Positions 34,862 through 41,934 of a stretch of DNA of 64,000 nucleotides are shown piece after piece. Position numbers and translations under genes: made by a program. Origin of the DNA: Mogibacterium sp. (GTDB lineage Bacteria > Bacillota > Clostridia > Peptostreptococcales > Anaerovoracaceae); NCBI GenBank assembly GCA_017403955.1, contig JAFRDH010000014.1:1-64000 (forward strand), given 5' to 3'. The notes beneath the pieces were generated by a model. That model made no database searches, was not told the origin of the DNA, and saw only the letters and a program-made list of their open reading frames with translations. Position 1 is the stretch's first letter. Each line of letters begins with the position of its first letter.

Positions 34862-34881
34862 ACCGGGGTAATTGCCCCGGT
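34862..34881. repeat. perfect inverted repeat between nrdG and the methyltransferase gene
   Basis: ACCGGGG (34862-34868) and CCCCGGT (34875-34881) form a 7-bp GC-rich stem with a 6-base loop. On the minus strand it is followed by AATTTGG, not a T run, so it may slow or process the transcript rather than act as a classical terminator. Confidence 0.55.
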
Positions 34882-34886
34882 ATCTA

Positions 34887-35432
34887 TCAGATAACTATAT
34901 CTACATCGAAATCAGATTTGTAAAGTACTACCTTGCCTGACTTCCTTGTCTTCTTCATGTCGATCACGCGCTGGTTCTCTGACCCTCTGTAGATAAGTGT
35001 CAGATTGCGGAGACTCTCTATATACCTGCCGTCAACAAGGATGTCAAGAAGTCCGAGAAGCTCATCCGTCTCAGGATCATGTCTCTTCTTAAGTTCTTCG
35101 AGAGTATATCCGGTATAACTCATCAGAGACATTCCGGATTCTTTGATCTTCTTGCCGAGTTCGAGGAGTGCAGGCACCTGTTCAAACGGTTCTCCGCCCG
35201 AGAAAGTGACTCCGCGAAGATGCGGGTTCGATTTGATCTGAGTAAAGATCTCGTCTATCGTCATTTCCGTGCCGCCGTTGAAATCATGTGACTCAGGATT
35301 ATGGCATCCCGGGCATCTGTGAGGACAGCCCTGTACGAACAGGACATAGCGGAAACCCGGACCGTCTACTATCGATTCGGGCTCGATACCGCATACTCTT
35401 ATTGTTCTGATTGCAGATTGTGTATCACTCAT
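34887..35432 (-). CDS. nrdG: anaerobic ribonucleotide reductase activating protein
   Basis: A 181-residue radical-SAM enzyme that uses a 4Fe-4S cluster and S-adenosylmethionine to create the glycyl radical of class III ribonucleotide reductase. The cluster cysteines are CPHRCPGC, and the SAM-binding GGE motif is FSGGEPFEQ. The ATG at 35432 or a TTG two codons earlier (35438) could be the start; AAGGAAAG fits the TTG better. It is separated from the upstream 55-residue glycyl-radical gene by a terminator-like hairpin, so its level may be lower than that of its substrate. Confidence 0.93.
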   Translation of the reverse strand: MSDTQSAIRTIRVCGIEPESIVDGPGFRYVLFVQGCPHRCPGCHNPESHDFNGGTEMTIDEIFTQIKSNPHLRGVTFSGGEPFEQVPALLELGKKIKESGMSLMSYTGYTLEELKKRHDPETDELLGLLDILVDGRYIESLRNLTLIYRGSENQRVIDMKKTRKSGKVVLYKSDFDVDIVI

Positions 35433-35465
35433 TTCCAATACGCTTTCCTTACATGTTTCATATAC

Positions 35466-35504
35466 AAAAAGAGTCTCGCAACATAACGCGCTGCAAGGCT
35501 CTTC
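35466..35504 (-). terminator. terminator between the glycyl-radical gene and nrdG
   Basis: On the minus strand AAGAG(C)CT-TGCA pairs with TGCG-AG(A)CTCTT around an 11-base loop, and the stem runs into TTTTTG. It could stop most transcripts from the small gene upstream, with nrdG expressed by read-through or from an undetected promoter. Confidence 0.65.
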
Positions 35505-35527
35505 GTATTACGATCTTAGTATCAGGA

Positions 35528-35695
35528 TTAGTTCCTTGTCAGTCCGTGCTTAACTCTGTCTTCAACTTCTGCTCTCTTGCCGTTGTTGAATCTGTCAAGA
35601 GTACCTACGAGATATCCTGTGATTCTTCTGATTCTCTCAAAACCTACGCCTTCTCCGACCTGACCGTTAACGTTCTTTACAACCTTATTGTTCAT
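35528..35695 (-). CDS. stand-alone glycyl-radical domain of class III ribonucleotide reductase (55 aa)
   Basis: A 55-residue protein that matches the extreme C-terminus of ordinary NrdD proteins. It contains the glycyl-radical motif FERIRRITGYLVG with the candidate radical Gly27, followed by LDRFNNGKRAEVEDRVKHG, the usual NrdD tail. The main NrdD encoded upstream lacks this segment. GGAGG lies 9-13 bases before the ATG, a TTCACA-17-TATAAT promoter lies 30-60 bp upstream, and an NrdR-box-like palindrome lies further upstream. The 132-bp gap from nrdD contains stops and a hairpin, so this is not a one-base frameshift. I infer that it docks onto NrdD and carries the radical installed by NrdG, as GrcA does for pyruvate formate-lyase. 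The motif is clear; function as a separate subunit is inference. Confidence 0.88.
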   Translation of the reverse strand: MNNKVVKNVNGQVGEGVGFERIRRITGYLVGTLDRFNNGKRAEVEDRVKHGLTRN

Positions 35696-35725
35696 CTCTC
35701 TTACCTCCGTAATAATTCCGCACTT

Positions 35726-35754
35726 ATTATAGTCTCATTGGCCCTGTTTGTGAA
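35726..35754 (-). promoter_or_regulatory. promoter of the small glycyl-radical gene
   Basis: On the minus strand a -35 TTCACA (35749-35754) and perfect -10 TATAAT (35726-35731) are exactly 17 bases apart, with the transcript start expected about 25 bp before the ATG. It makes the 55-residue gene an independent unit. Confidence 0.75.
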
Positions 35755-35787
35755 GCTAAATCTATGTATGTTGTTGTTTAATTTATC

Positions 35788-35815
35788 CGGGTGACACTCT
35801 ATATTGTGTCACCCG
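35788..35815. promoter_or_regulatory. NrdR-box-like palindrome within a 10-bp inverted repeat
   Basis: ACACTCTATATTGTGT (35794-35809) agrees at 15 of 16 positions with an NrdR box of the form acacWatatattgtgt. It is embedded in a perfect 10-bp inverted repeat CGGGTGACAC/GTGTCACCCG (35788-35797, 35806-35815). A weaker similar sequence starts at 35761, about three helical turns away. It lies 34 bp upstream of the -35 of the small glycyl-radical gene and just after the nrdD stop. The stem is not followed by a T run, so an operator is more likely than a terminator, though it may do both. Confidence 0.6.
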
Positions 35816-35827
35816 TTATTTCTTCAA

Positions 35828-38104
35828 TTAGTGGATGCAGTCGCAAGGTACCGGTACACTTGGGAATTTCATCCTGAGTTCGTTCAGTCTCTCGATCGAA
35901 ACCGGCTCGCCTTCTCTTCTTCCACAGCGTGGGCAGACATCATCGATAACACCTGTGTATCCGCAGACAGGGTCTCTGTCAACAGGGTGGTTGACTGAGC
36001 CGTATCCGATGCCTACCTTCTGCATGTGTCTGATAACAGCCTCGAAAGCTTCAGGGTTCTTGGCTGTGTCTCCGTCGAGCTCTACGTAACTGATGTGGCC
36101 TGCGTTGGTCAGATCATGGTAAGGAGCCTCGATGTCGAGCTTCTCAAACGCACCGATCGGATAGTATACAGGAACATGGAATGAGTTAGTGTAGTAAGCT
36201 CTGTCTGTAACGCCCTCGATCTTGCCGTACTTCTCTCTGTCGATCTTGACGAATCTTCCTGACAGTCCCTCAGCCGGTGTAGCCAGAAGTGTGAAGTTAA
36301 GACCTGTCTCAACGCTCTTCCTGTCGCAGAACTCTCTCATGTGCTTGATGATCTCGAAAGCCTTCTTTCTCGATTCTTCACTTTCGCCGTGATGCTTGCC
36401 TGTAAGAGCCTTCATTGTTTCAGCGAGTCCGATGAATCCGATCGAAAGTGTTCCGTGCTTGAGGATCTCCTCAACGCTGTCATCAGGTCCGAGGTTGTCT
36501 GAATCGATCCAGATGCCCTGTCCCATCAGGAACGGATAGTTGCGGCCCTTCTTGCTGCACTGGATCCTGAATCTGTGCAGGAGCTGTCTTGCTACCATTT
36601 CAAGCATGTTGTCGAGCTTCTTGTAGAAAACGTCAAAGTCTCTGTTCGATTCGATTCCGAGTCTAGGCAGGTTGATCGATGTGAACGAGAGGTTTCCTCT
36701 TCCGCATACTACAGCCTTACTCGGATCATGGCAGTTGGCCATTACTCTTGTACGGCATCCCATGTAAGCTACTTCTGAATTGTAGTCGCCTTCTTTGTAG
36801 AACTTCTTGTTGAATGGTGCGTCAAGGAAGCTGAAGTTCGGGAAGAGTCTCTTTGCGCTGCATCTTACTGCGAGCTTGAAGAGGTCGTAGTTCGGATCTC
36901 CCTCGTTGAAGTTGACGCCCTCTTTGACCTTGAAAATGGATACCGGGAAAATCGGTGTCTCGCCATTACCGAGGCCTGCCTCTGTAGCGAGCAGGAAGTT
37001 CTTGATGACCATGCGGCCTTCAGGTGTTGTATCCGTTCCGAAGTTGACGGAGCTGAATGGCACCTGTGCACCTGCTCTTGAGTTCATGGTGTTGAGGTTG
37101 TGGATAAGAGCCTCCATAGCCTGATAGGTCATCTTGTCAGTTCTTGCCCATGCAGCCTCGCCTGCCTGCTCATTGCATCTGATCAGGACTTCTCTGTCGA
37201 TACCGAATGTGTTGTCTGCCTGATCGAACCACTTACCGAGCTCTTCTCCATATGTCTTGGTGTTGCTGATAGTCGGTGCTGGTGCTTCTGCCTTGATCTT
37301 CTGTGCGATAGCCTTAGCGTCTTCGTACGGGCAGTCGAGCTTGGCAGCGATGATCTCTGTGAGTGCGGAGAAATACTCTTTGATGTATGTTCTTGCAACG
37401 CCCGGAGCCATTGAGTAGTCAAAGTTAGGAACAGACTGTCCGCCGTGCATCTCATTCTGGTTAGCCTGAATAGCTATGCAAGCCAGAGAAGCGTAGCTCA
37501 TGATCGACTGAGGCTCTCTCAGATAACCGTGACCGGTGCAGAAACCGTCCTTGAACAGTTTGATAAGGTCTATCTGGCAGCAGGTCTCTGTAAGCATATA
37601 GAAGTCCTTATCGTGGATGTGGATGTCGCCGTTGATGTGTGCCTTAGCGATATCCTTCGGAAGAACATAATTGTCCACGAAGTACTTAGCACCCTCAGAA
37701 CCATACTTGAGCATTGTTCCCATCGATGTATCTCCATCGATATTGGCATTCTCTCTCTTGATGTCTGCGTCCTTTGAATATGAATATGTGAGTTCGTTAT
37801 AGATATTCATCAGATCAGATTCTGCTTCTCTGATCTTAGCGTGCTCGGCACGATACAGGATGTAAGCCTTGGCAGTTTTCTCATAGTCGTATTTGATGAG
37901 CATCTGCTCTACAATATCCTGGACCTGCTCTACAGTGCATGTCTCGCCATCGAGCTTTTCTATTACTTTCTTAGTCAGATAAGTAAAGTCGATGCTTGTC
38001 ATCTTCTCGCCTTCAACAGCCTTGTTAGCTGCATATATAGCGTTAAAGATCTTAGACTCGTCAAAGGCTACTTCTTTACCGTCTCTTTTGATTATCGTGT
38101 TCAT
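35828..38104 (-). CDS. nrdD: class III (anaerobic) ribonucleoside-triphosphate reductase, catalytic chain lacking the glycyl-radical domain
   Basis: A 758-residue catalytic chain that makes deoxyribonucleotides without oxygen. An ATP-cone (about 1-95, IIKRDGKEVAFDESKI) gives allosteric control. The ten-stranded barrel follows, with the likely thiyl-radical Cys450 in YMGCRTRV. The C-terminal zinc region has Cys714, Cys724 and Cys727 (VCGYTG, CPRCGR), but the first cysteine of the usual CxxC is Asp711; two extra cysteines end the chain (Cys754, Cys756). The sequence stops after CPRCGRREGEPVSIERL and a short tail, without the RxxGY glycyl-radical motif, which is encoded in the separate gene at 35528-35695. 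The promoter carries NrdR-like boxes. Confidence 0.93.
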   Translation of the reverse strand: MNTIIKRDGKEVAFDESKIFNAIYAANKAVEGEKMTSIDFTYLTKKVIEKLDGETCTVEQVQDIVEQMLIKYDYEKTAKAYILYRAEHAKIREAESDLMNIYNELTYSYSKDADIKRENANIDGDTSMGTMLKYGSEGAKYFVDNYVLPKDIAKAHINGDIHIHDKDFYMLTETCCQIDLIKLFKDGFCTGHGYLREPQSIMSYASLACIAIQANQNEMHGGQSVPNFDYSMAPGVARTYIKEYFSALTEIIAAKLDCPYEDAKAIAQKIKAEAPAPTISNTKTYGEELGKWFDQADNTFGIDREVLIRCNEQAGEAAWARTDKMTYQAMEALIHNLNTMNSRAGAQVPFSSVNFGTDTTPEGRMVIKNFLLATEAGLGNGETPIFPVSIFKVKEGVNFNEGDPNYDLFKLAVRCSAKRLFPNFSFLDAPFNKKFYKEGDYNSEVAYMGCRTRVMANCHDPSKAVVCGRGNLSFTSINLPRLGIESNRDFDVFYKKLDNMLEMVARQLLHRFRIQCSKKGRNYPFLMGQGIWIDSDNLGPDDSVEEILKHGTLSIGFIGLAETMKALTGKHHGESEESRKKAFEIIKHMREFCDRKSVETGLNFTLLATPAEGLSGRFVKIDREKYGKIEGVTDRAYYTNSFHVPVYYPIGAFEKLDIEAPYHDLTNAGHISYVELDGDTAKNPEAFEAVIRHMQKVGIGYGSVNHPVDRDPVCGYTGVIDDVCPRCGRREGEPVSIERLNELRMKFPSVPVPCDCIH

Positions 38105-38258
38105 ATCGTGTTCTTCCTTTTCGTTCTCTTTCGTTCTTCTTCGTTCTTTTTGTTAGTTCTTTTCGCGTCTTCTTTTCGCGTCGGATACCGGAGTCTCCCG
38201 GCATCGTCTCATCTCCCTCTCAGCAGTCCGCGCAAAGGCCGGAAGCGCCTTTCGCCGA
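38105..38258 (-). other. nrdD 5' leader with tandem repeats
   Basis: The nrdD transcript should start near 38261, leaving a leader of about 155 nt with no gene. It holds two exact tandem copies of a 13-mer (minus strand GACGCGAAAAGAA; 38157-38169 and 38170-38182) and three tandem 10-mers beginning TCGTTCT on the plus strand (38121-38150). This makes a long purine-rich run on the RNA just before the start codon. A GC-rich segment at about 38185-38258 can form hairpins. No known riboswitch is recognised. Confidence 0.55.
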
Positions 38259-38306
38259 ACACTATATATTGTAGTTACGCGATTATTGCCTGTCAATATG
38301 TTGTTG
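38259..38306 (-). promoter_or_regulatory. nrdD promoter overlapped by two NrdR-like boxes
   Basis: On the minus strand a perfect -35 TTGACA (38291-38296) and -10 TACAAT (38268-38273) are 17 bases apart. One NrdR-like box, ACACTATATATTGTAG (38259-38274), covers the -10; a weaker one, TGTCAATATGTTGTTG (38291-38306), covers the -35. Their starts are 32 bp apart, matching the three-turn spacing known for NrdR box pairs. Repression by NrdR when dATP is high is the expected logic. Confidence 0.8.
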
Positions 38307-38332
38307 TGATTTTTTGTATTTTTCTTTTTTGA

Positions 38333-38348
38333 CCACAATATGTTGTGT
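38333..38348. promoter_or_regulatory. third NrdR-like box upstream of nrdD
   Basis: CCACAATATGTTGTGT agrees at 14 of 16 positions with the NrdR box pattern. It lies 42 bp upstream of the -35 box, about four helical turns. The rest of 38349-38544 shows no gene or recognised element. Confidence 0.5.
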
Positions 38349-38544
38349 TTTGTTCTTTTTGATGTACTTTGTCGTTCCGAACAGATTTCAGCGATTTTTC
38401 CTGTGTATCAGAACAGTCAGATCCGGCTGTTCCGCTCAGAAAAGTTGACGCATAAGATTATACCTGATTTTCTGAAACGCTTGATTTTTTCGGTTTTCTC
38501 AAGAAACGATTTACAGATATCATTATATCGACAACAAAATTCAC

Positions 38545-38572
38545 CCCCTGAGAATCTGTATTTTCTCAGGGG
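38545..38572 (-). terminator. terminator of the arginase gene
   Basis: A perfect 10-bp stem CCCCTGAGAA/TTCTCAGGGG (38545-38554 with 38563-38572) lies 35 bp after the arginase stop. On the minus strand it is followed by GGTGAATTTTG, a weak T-rich tail. Confidence 0.6.
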
Positions 38573-38606
38573 ATGAACGGCTTTTTTCAGATGATTTCCG
38601 GGGGTT

Positions 38607-39509
38607 CTAGTAGACTTTTTTGCCTAGTGCAAGTTGTATCAAGTCTGATGCCATGATTGCGGTCTTGTTCCTTTCATCAAGGATCGGATTGACCTCAACG
38701 AGGTCCATGCTGATCAGTTTGCCCGAATCAGCAATCATTTCGGCAGCCAGAAAAGCTTCTCTCGCTGTGATTCCGTCAGGCACAGGAGTTCCGGTACCCG
38801 GCGCATACTCAGGTGTTATCGCATCTACATCGAAGCTCAGATGAATGCCGACTGTGCCTTGCCCGGCTATCTCTATAGCCTCCTTCATGACAGCGTACAT
38901 TCCCCTGCGGTCTATGTCGGTCATCGAGAAGACATTCATTCCTGCTTCCTTCATTCTTGCGGCTTCAGGTTTGTCGAAATCATGACCTGCTACCTGCACG
39001 CAGTGTGCCGTAGGTACGAAATGTGGTGTCTGTCCGAAATCGACCATGCTGTCAGGTCCCCATCCGCATACAGCTGAATATGGCATCCCATGCATATTGC
39101 CGCTGAGTGTGGATTTTTCATTGTTCCAGTCACCGTGGGCATCGATCCAGATGATTCCTATCTCGCCTTCATTCTCATAATGTTTGGCGACCGCAGAAAC
39201 ACTTCCTGCAGCCACGCTGTGGTCTCCACCGAGAACGATCGGGAAATGCCCTCTTTCAAGAGTTGCCTTGACCGTCTCATACAGATGCTTGTTAGTCGCA
39301 TTGACCTGCTCGAAGTTGATCATGTGCCTCAGGCTCATCCCGTCATCCGGAGGGATGATATCGCCCTTGTCATATACGTTATAACCAAGGGCTCTCAGAT
39401 CCTGCTTGAGTCCGGCATATCTTATAGCCAGTGGCCCCATAGCAACGCCTTTTCTCGCTGCGCCGAAGTCGATTTGCACACCGATAATATCCAGATCCTT
39501 TTTGTTCAT
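38607..39509 (-). CDS. arginase
   Basis: A 300-residue ureohydrolase with the arginase signature, converting arginine to ornithine and urea with two Mn ions. Metal ligands are seen in GGDHS, DAHGDWN and SFDVDAI. The arginase-type motifs KGVAMGPLAIRYAGL at the N-terminus and SGNMHGMP, APGTGTPVPDG and SMDLVEVNP favour arginase over agmatinase. ITPEYAP replaces the commoner DPxxAP. Its promoter and an operator-like palindrome lie directly upstream, and a terminator follows, so it is a single regulated gene. Nitrogen release from arginine is the probable role. Confidence 0.9.
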   Translation of the reverse strand: MNKKDLDIIGVQIDFGAARKGVAMGPLAIRYAGLKQDLRALGYNVYDKGDIIPPDDGMSLRHMINFEQVNATNKHLYETVKATLERGHFPIVLGGDHSVAAGSVSAVAKHYENEGEIGIIWIDAHGDWNNEKSTLSGNMHGMPYSAVCGWGPDSMVDFGQTPHFVPTAHCVQVAGHDFDKPEAARMKEAGMNVFSMTDIDRRGMYAVMKEAIEIAGQGTVGIHLSFDVDAITPEYAPGTGTPVPDGITAREAFLAAEMIADSGKLISMDLVEVNPILDERNKTAIMASDLIQLALGKKVY

Positions 39510-39537
39510 AATAATAAGCTCCCAGAATATATTTAGT

Positions 39538-39562
39538 GTGGTTCATTCGTTCAATGTACCAC
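39538..39562. promoter_or_regulatory. operator-like palindrome in the arginase leader
   Basis: GTGGTTCATT (39538-39547) and AATGTACCAC (39553-39562) are inverted copies at 9 of 10 positions around a 5-base centre. The site lies just downstream of the arginase -10, covering the predicted transcript start, a position suited to repression. It does not look like an ArgR box. Confidence 0.55.
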
Positions 39563-39566
39563 ATAT

Positions 39567-39595
39567 AGAATAACGCGGCACAGAACAGCTTGCAA
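39567..39595 (-). promoter_or_regulatory. promoter of arginase
   Basis: On the minus strand a -35 TTGCAA (39590-39595) and -10 TATTCT (39567-39572) are 17 bases apart, about 58 bp before the start codon. Confidence 0.65.
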
Positions 39596-39618
39596 GTTCT
39601 TTAGAAATGCATTACAGA

Positions 39619-40197
39619 TCACCAGCTGAAACTGATGAAAAGACCGTAGTTTGGCATTTCCGTCCTTTGGCATATCTCCTTGCCGAGCCAGTCTGCATTG
39701 GGATTGATCGATTCAAAGAAGCGCGGCTTTCTTGTCCCATATATAATATGATCTGCTCCGAGCTTAGTATACGATACATCGACATTAGAGAATCCGGAAT
39801 CGACAAGCTTATTCTTGATAGTGGAAATTGCTGCGTCTATCTGATTATCTGTATAGAAACACACTTTATCGACCGATTCACCGGTTCTTTCCAGAATGCT
39901 GAGAATACCTTCTTTGTACTGACCGAAATCTTCGATCCTGCTGAAGGTGATCGTTCTTCCGGTATATGAAGGGTCTATATCGAATGGCGAATGGACCTGC
40001 GGTTCTTTCAGAAGTCCGTATCCGTAATCGTTTTCATATATCACGGAAAAGTACCCCTCAGCTCCACGTTCTGTTTTGCTCAGACCTTTTGCAAAATCTA
40101 TTACTGCCTGAGCAACATTCTCTGCTCCGAGTTTCAGAAACTCGATGTTGTCCTGCTCAGGCTCATAGTTGTTTCTGAATTCATCTGCTATTGACAT
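39619..40197 (-). CDS. unknown cytosolic protein (192 aa)
   Basis: A 192-residue protein of unknown family, without signal peptide or membrane span. The N-terminal half is helical (FLKLGAENVAQAVIDFAKGLSK); a mixed alpha/beta part follows, with a conserved-looking segment VCFYTDNQIDAAISTIKNKL. GGAGGTGTAATAA precedes the ATG. It lies 24 bp after the LRR surface-protein gene on the same strand and may share its transcript. The function cannot be inferred. Confidence 0.65.
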   Translation of the reverse strand: MSIADEFRNNYEPEQDNIEFLKLGAENVAQAVIDFAKGLSKTERGAEGYFSVIYENDYGYGLLKEPQVHSPFDIDPSYTGRTITFSRIEDFGQYKEGILSILERTGESVDKVCFYTDNQIDAAISTIKNKLVDSGFSNVDVSYTKLGADHIIYGTRKPRFFESINPNADWLGKEICQRTEMPNYGLFISFSW

Positions 40198-40221
40198 TTA
40201 TTACACCTCCATACAGCACTA

Positions 40222-41724
40222 TTATTTAACTGTTATAGTACACTTTGCAGTTTTACCTGATTTGAGAGTCACGGTAATGACAGCTTTGCCTTTTTTCTTT
40301 GCAGTGATCTTGCCTTTTGCTGAGACTTTGGCAACACCAGGCTTGGAGCTCTTGAAACTCTTGATGGAATCGCCTTTGGCAAGGCCGGTCACCTTGAGTG
40401 TATATGACTTACCTTTCTTGAGAGTCTTCTTGGCAGCAGAAAGCTTGATAGTTGGTGTCAGCTTCTTAACAGTCACTGTCTTACGGCTTATCTCTGTTCC
40501 ACATTTCTCGCAGTATGTTACAAGATCATACGATCCTGCTGCCAGAGCGGTAGCCGCCTTGTTGTTTTCCTTCACAGCAGCGCCTTCAACATGCGATGCG
40601 CAATATCCGATCCATTTGACCTTGCCGCCATACCCCGAATCAAGAATGTCTTCTGTCCAGGTCTCATTGTCGGCAGGATAGTATGCTGTCAGGTTGCATG
40701 CGTAGAATGATCCGTTCAGTGGTGCAGGGAAGTCCCCTTCAAAATACACCTCATCAAGGCCGAAACACTCTCCGAAGCAATATTCCATCTTTTTGACACT
40801 TGCAGGGATAACTGCTTTTTTAAGGTCTGTACAACCGTAAAAAGCTCCGTATCCGATTTCGTCTACACCTGAAGGTATCTCAATTGACTTTAGCTTACAA
40901 CAAATACTAAAAGCACCTGACGGTATCTTTTTAAGAGCATCCGGAAGTTTTACTGACCTCAGTTCATCAGAATTTGCAAAAGCATCTACTCCAATTTCTT
41001 CTACACTATCCGGAATAACAAGGTTCCTTACAGAGCTGGATGCAAACGCTGAATCACCAAGGGTTTTAAGTCCATCAGGTAAATCGATCACTGTGATTCC
41101 TCTGCATCCGTAGAAAGCTGACCACTCGATTGTTTCAAGATCATCAGGGAAAACAACTGCTGTGATACTGCTGCATTCGTAGAAAGAGTGCCTTGGGATC
41201 TTTTTCATGCTGACCGGAAGCCTTAATGTCGCAGCACCAGTACATTCATAGAATGCATATTCGCCAAGTTCCTGCAGGCTGTCGGGCAATATAATGGCCT
41301 CAAGATTCTTGCATCTGGAGAATGCACTGTATCCTATTTTATGCAGTCCTTCAGGAAATGTTACCGTCCTGAGATTGTCACACTCAGATATAGCATAATC
41401 TCCGATCGACTCAACGCTCGGAGGTAACGTTACTGTCTCAAGGCCTTTGCATCTGTAGAAAGCGTAAGATCCGATTTTTGTGATACCGTCTCCAACAGTA
41501 ATAGTTTTAATAATATCTTTTGCAAAGAACGGACTGCCGCTATAGTTATAATCCGGAATATCTCCTGTTCCCGTAATGCTCAGATTACCTTCTTCATCCA
41601 GCGTCCAGCTTATATCGGTACCGATCGTTCCTGAAGAGCTGTCTGCGTACACAGCAGCACAAGCAGCAAAAATCATAACTGAAATAATAGTTACATATAC
41701 AAATAGTCTTCTGATCTTATTCAT
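40222..41724 (-). CDS. secreted BspA-type leucine-rich repeat protein
   Basis: A 500-residue exported protein. Residues 1-27 are a signal peptide. About ten BspA/TpLRR-type repeats (period about 23, pattern IGxxAFxxCxxLxxVxLPxSLxxI) cover 75-345. A region with paired cysteines (YCEKCGTEIS) follows, and a Lys-rich Big2-like domain covers about 425-500. No LPXTG or membrane anchor is present. Such proteins are usually surface adhesins or binding proteins in host-associated Bacillota and Bacteroidota. A perfect 14-bp palindrome lies upstream of the ribosome binding site. Confidence 0.9.
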   Translation of the reverse strand: MNKIRRLFVYVTIISVMIFAACAAVYADSSSGTIGTDISWTLDEEGNLSITGTGDIPDYNYSGSPFFAKDIIKTITVGDGITKIGSYAFYRCKGLETVTLPPSVESIGDYAISECDNLRTVTFPEGLHKIGYSAFSRCKNLEAIILPDSLQELGEYAFYECTGAATLRLPVSMKKIPRHSFYECSSITAVVFPDDLETIEWSAFYGCRGITVIDLPDGLKTLGDSAFASSSVRNLVIPDSVEEIGVDAFANSDELRSVKLPDALKKIPSGAFSICCKLKSIEIPSGVDEIGYGAFYGCTDLKKAVIPASVKKMEYCFGECFGLDEVYFEGDFPAPLNGSFYACNLTAYYPADNETWTEDILDSGYGGKVKWIGYCASHVEGAAVKENNKAATALAAGSYDLVTYCEKCGTEISRKTVTVKKLTPTIKLSAAKKTLKKGKSYTLKVTGLAKGDSIKSFKSSKPGVAKVSAKGKITAKKKGKAVITVTLKSGKTAKCTITVK

Positions 41725-41747
41725 TGTTCAATTCCCCCTGCCTGATT

Positions 41748-41761
41748 ATCAACGCGTTGAT
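41748..41761. promoter_or_regulatory. perfect 14-bp palindrome before the LRR gene
   Basis: ATCAACGCGTTGAT lies 24 bp upstream of the start codon, in the 5' leader. Its symmetry and position suggest a repressor operator. The likely -10, an extended TGGTATTAT on the minus strand, lies about 70 bp further upstream. Confidence 0.5.
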
Positions 41762-41934
41762 TGTTCGCCTATTTGATCTTTAACTTATTGATTGATTAGT
41801 GGCACGATTTTTTTAATAATACCATAAGCAAGAATGCTTTATGCAATTTATATATGAACACCGGATAGTGGCGGCATCTTGTCCGTGAGGTAAGGCCGGT
41901 TCAAAAGTACTGTCTATCGTCTTTTGGAAAACAG

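Noticed and set aside
34862-34881. Strong terminator after nrdG
   Set aside because: The stem is good, but no T run follows on the minus strand, so I list it only as an inverted repeat.
35528-35830. A frameshifted one-chain nrdD
   Set aside because: The two coding parts are 132 bp apart. The small gene has its own ATG, ribosome binding site and promoter, and the upstream chain ends with a distinct cysteine-containing tail, so a simple frameshift or base-call error does not explain it.
38121-38182. CRISPR array
   Set aside because: Repeats are 10-13 nt, directly tandem, without spacers, and there are no cas genes.
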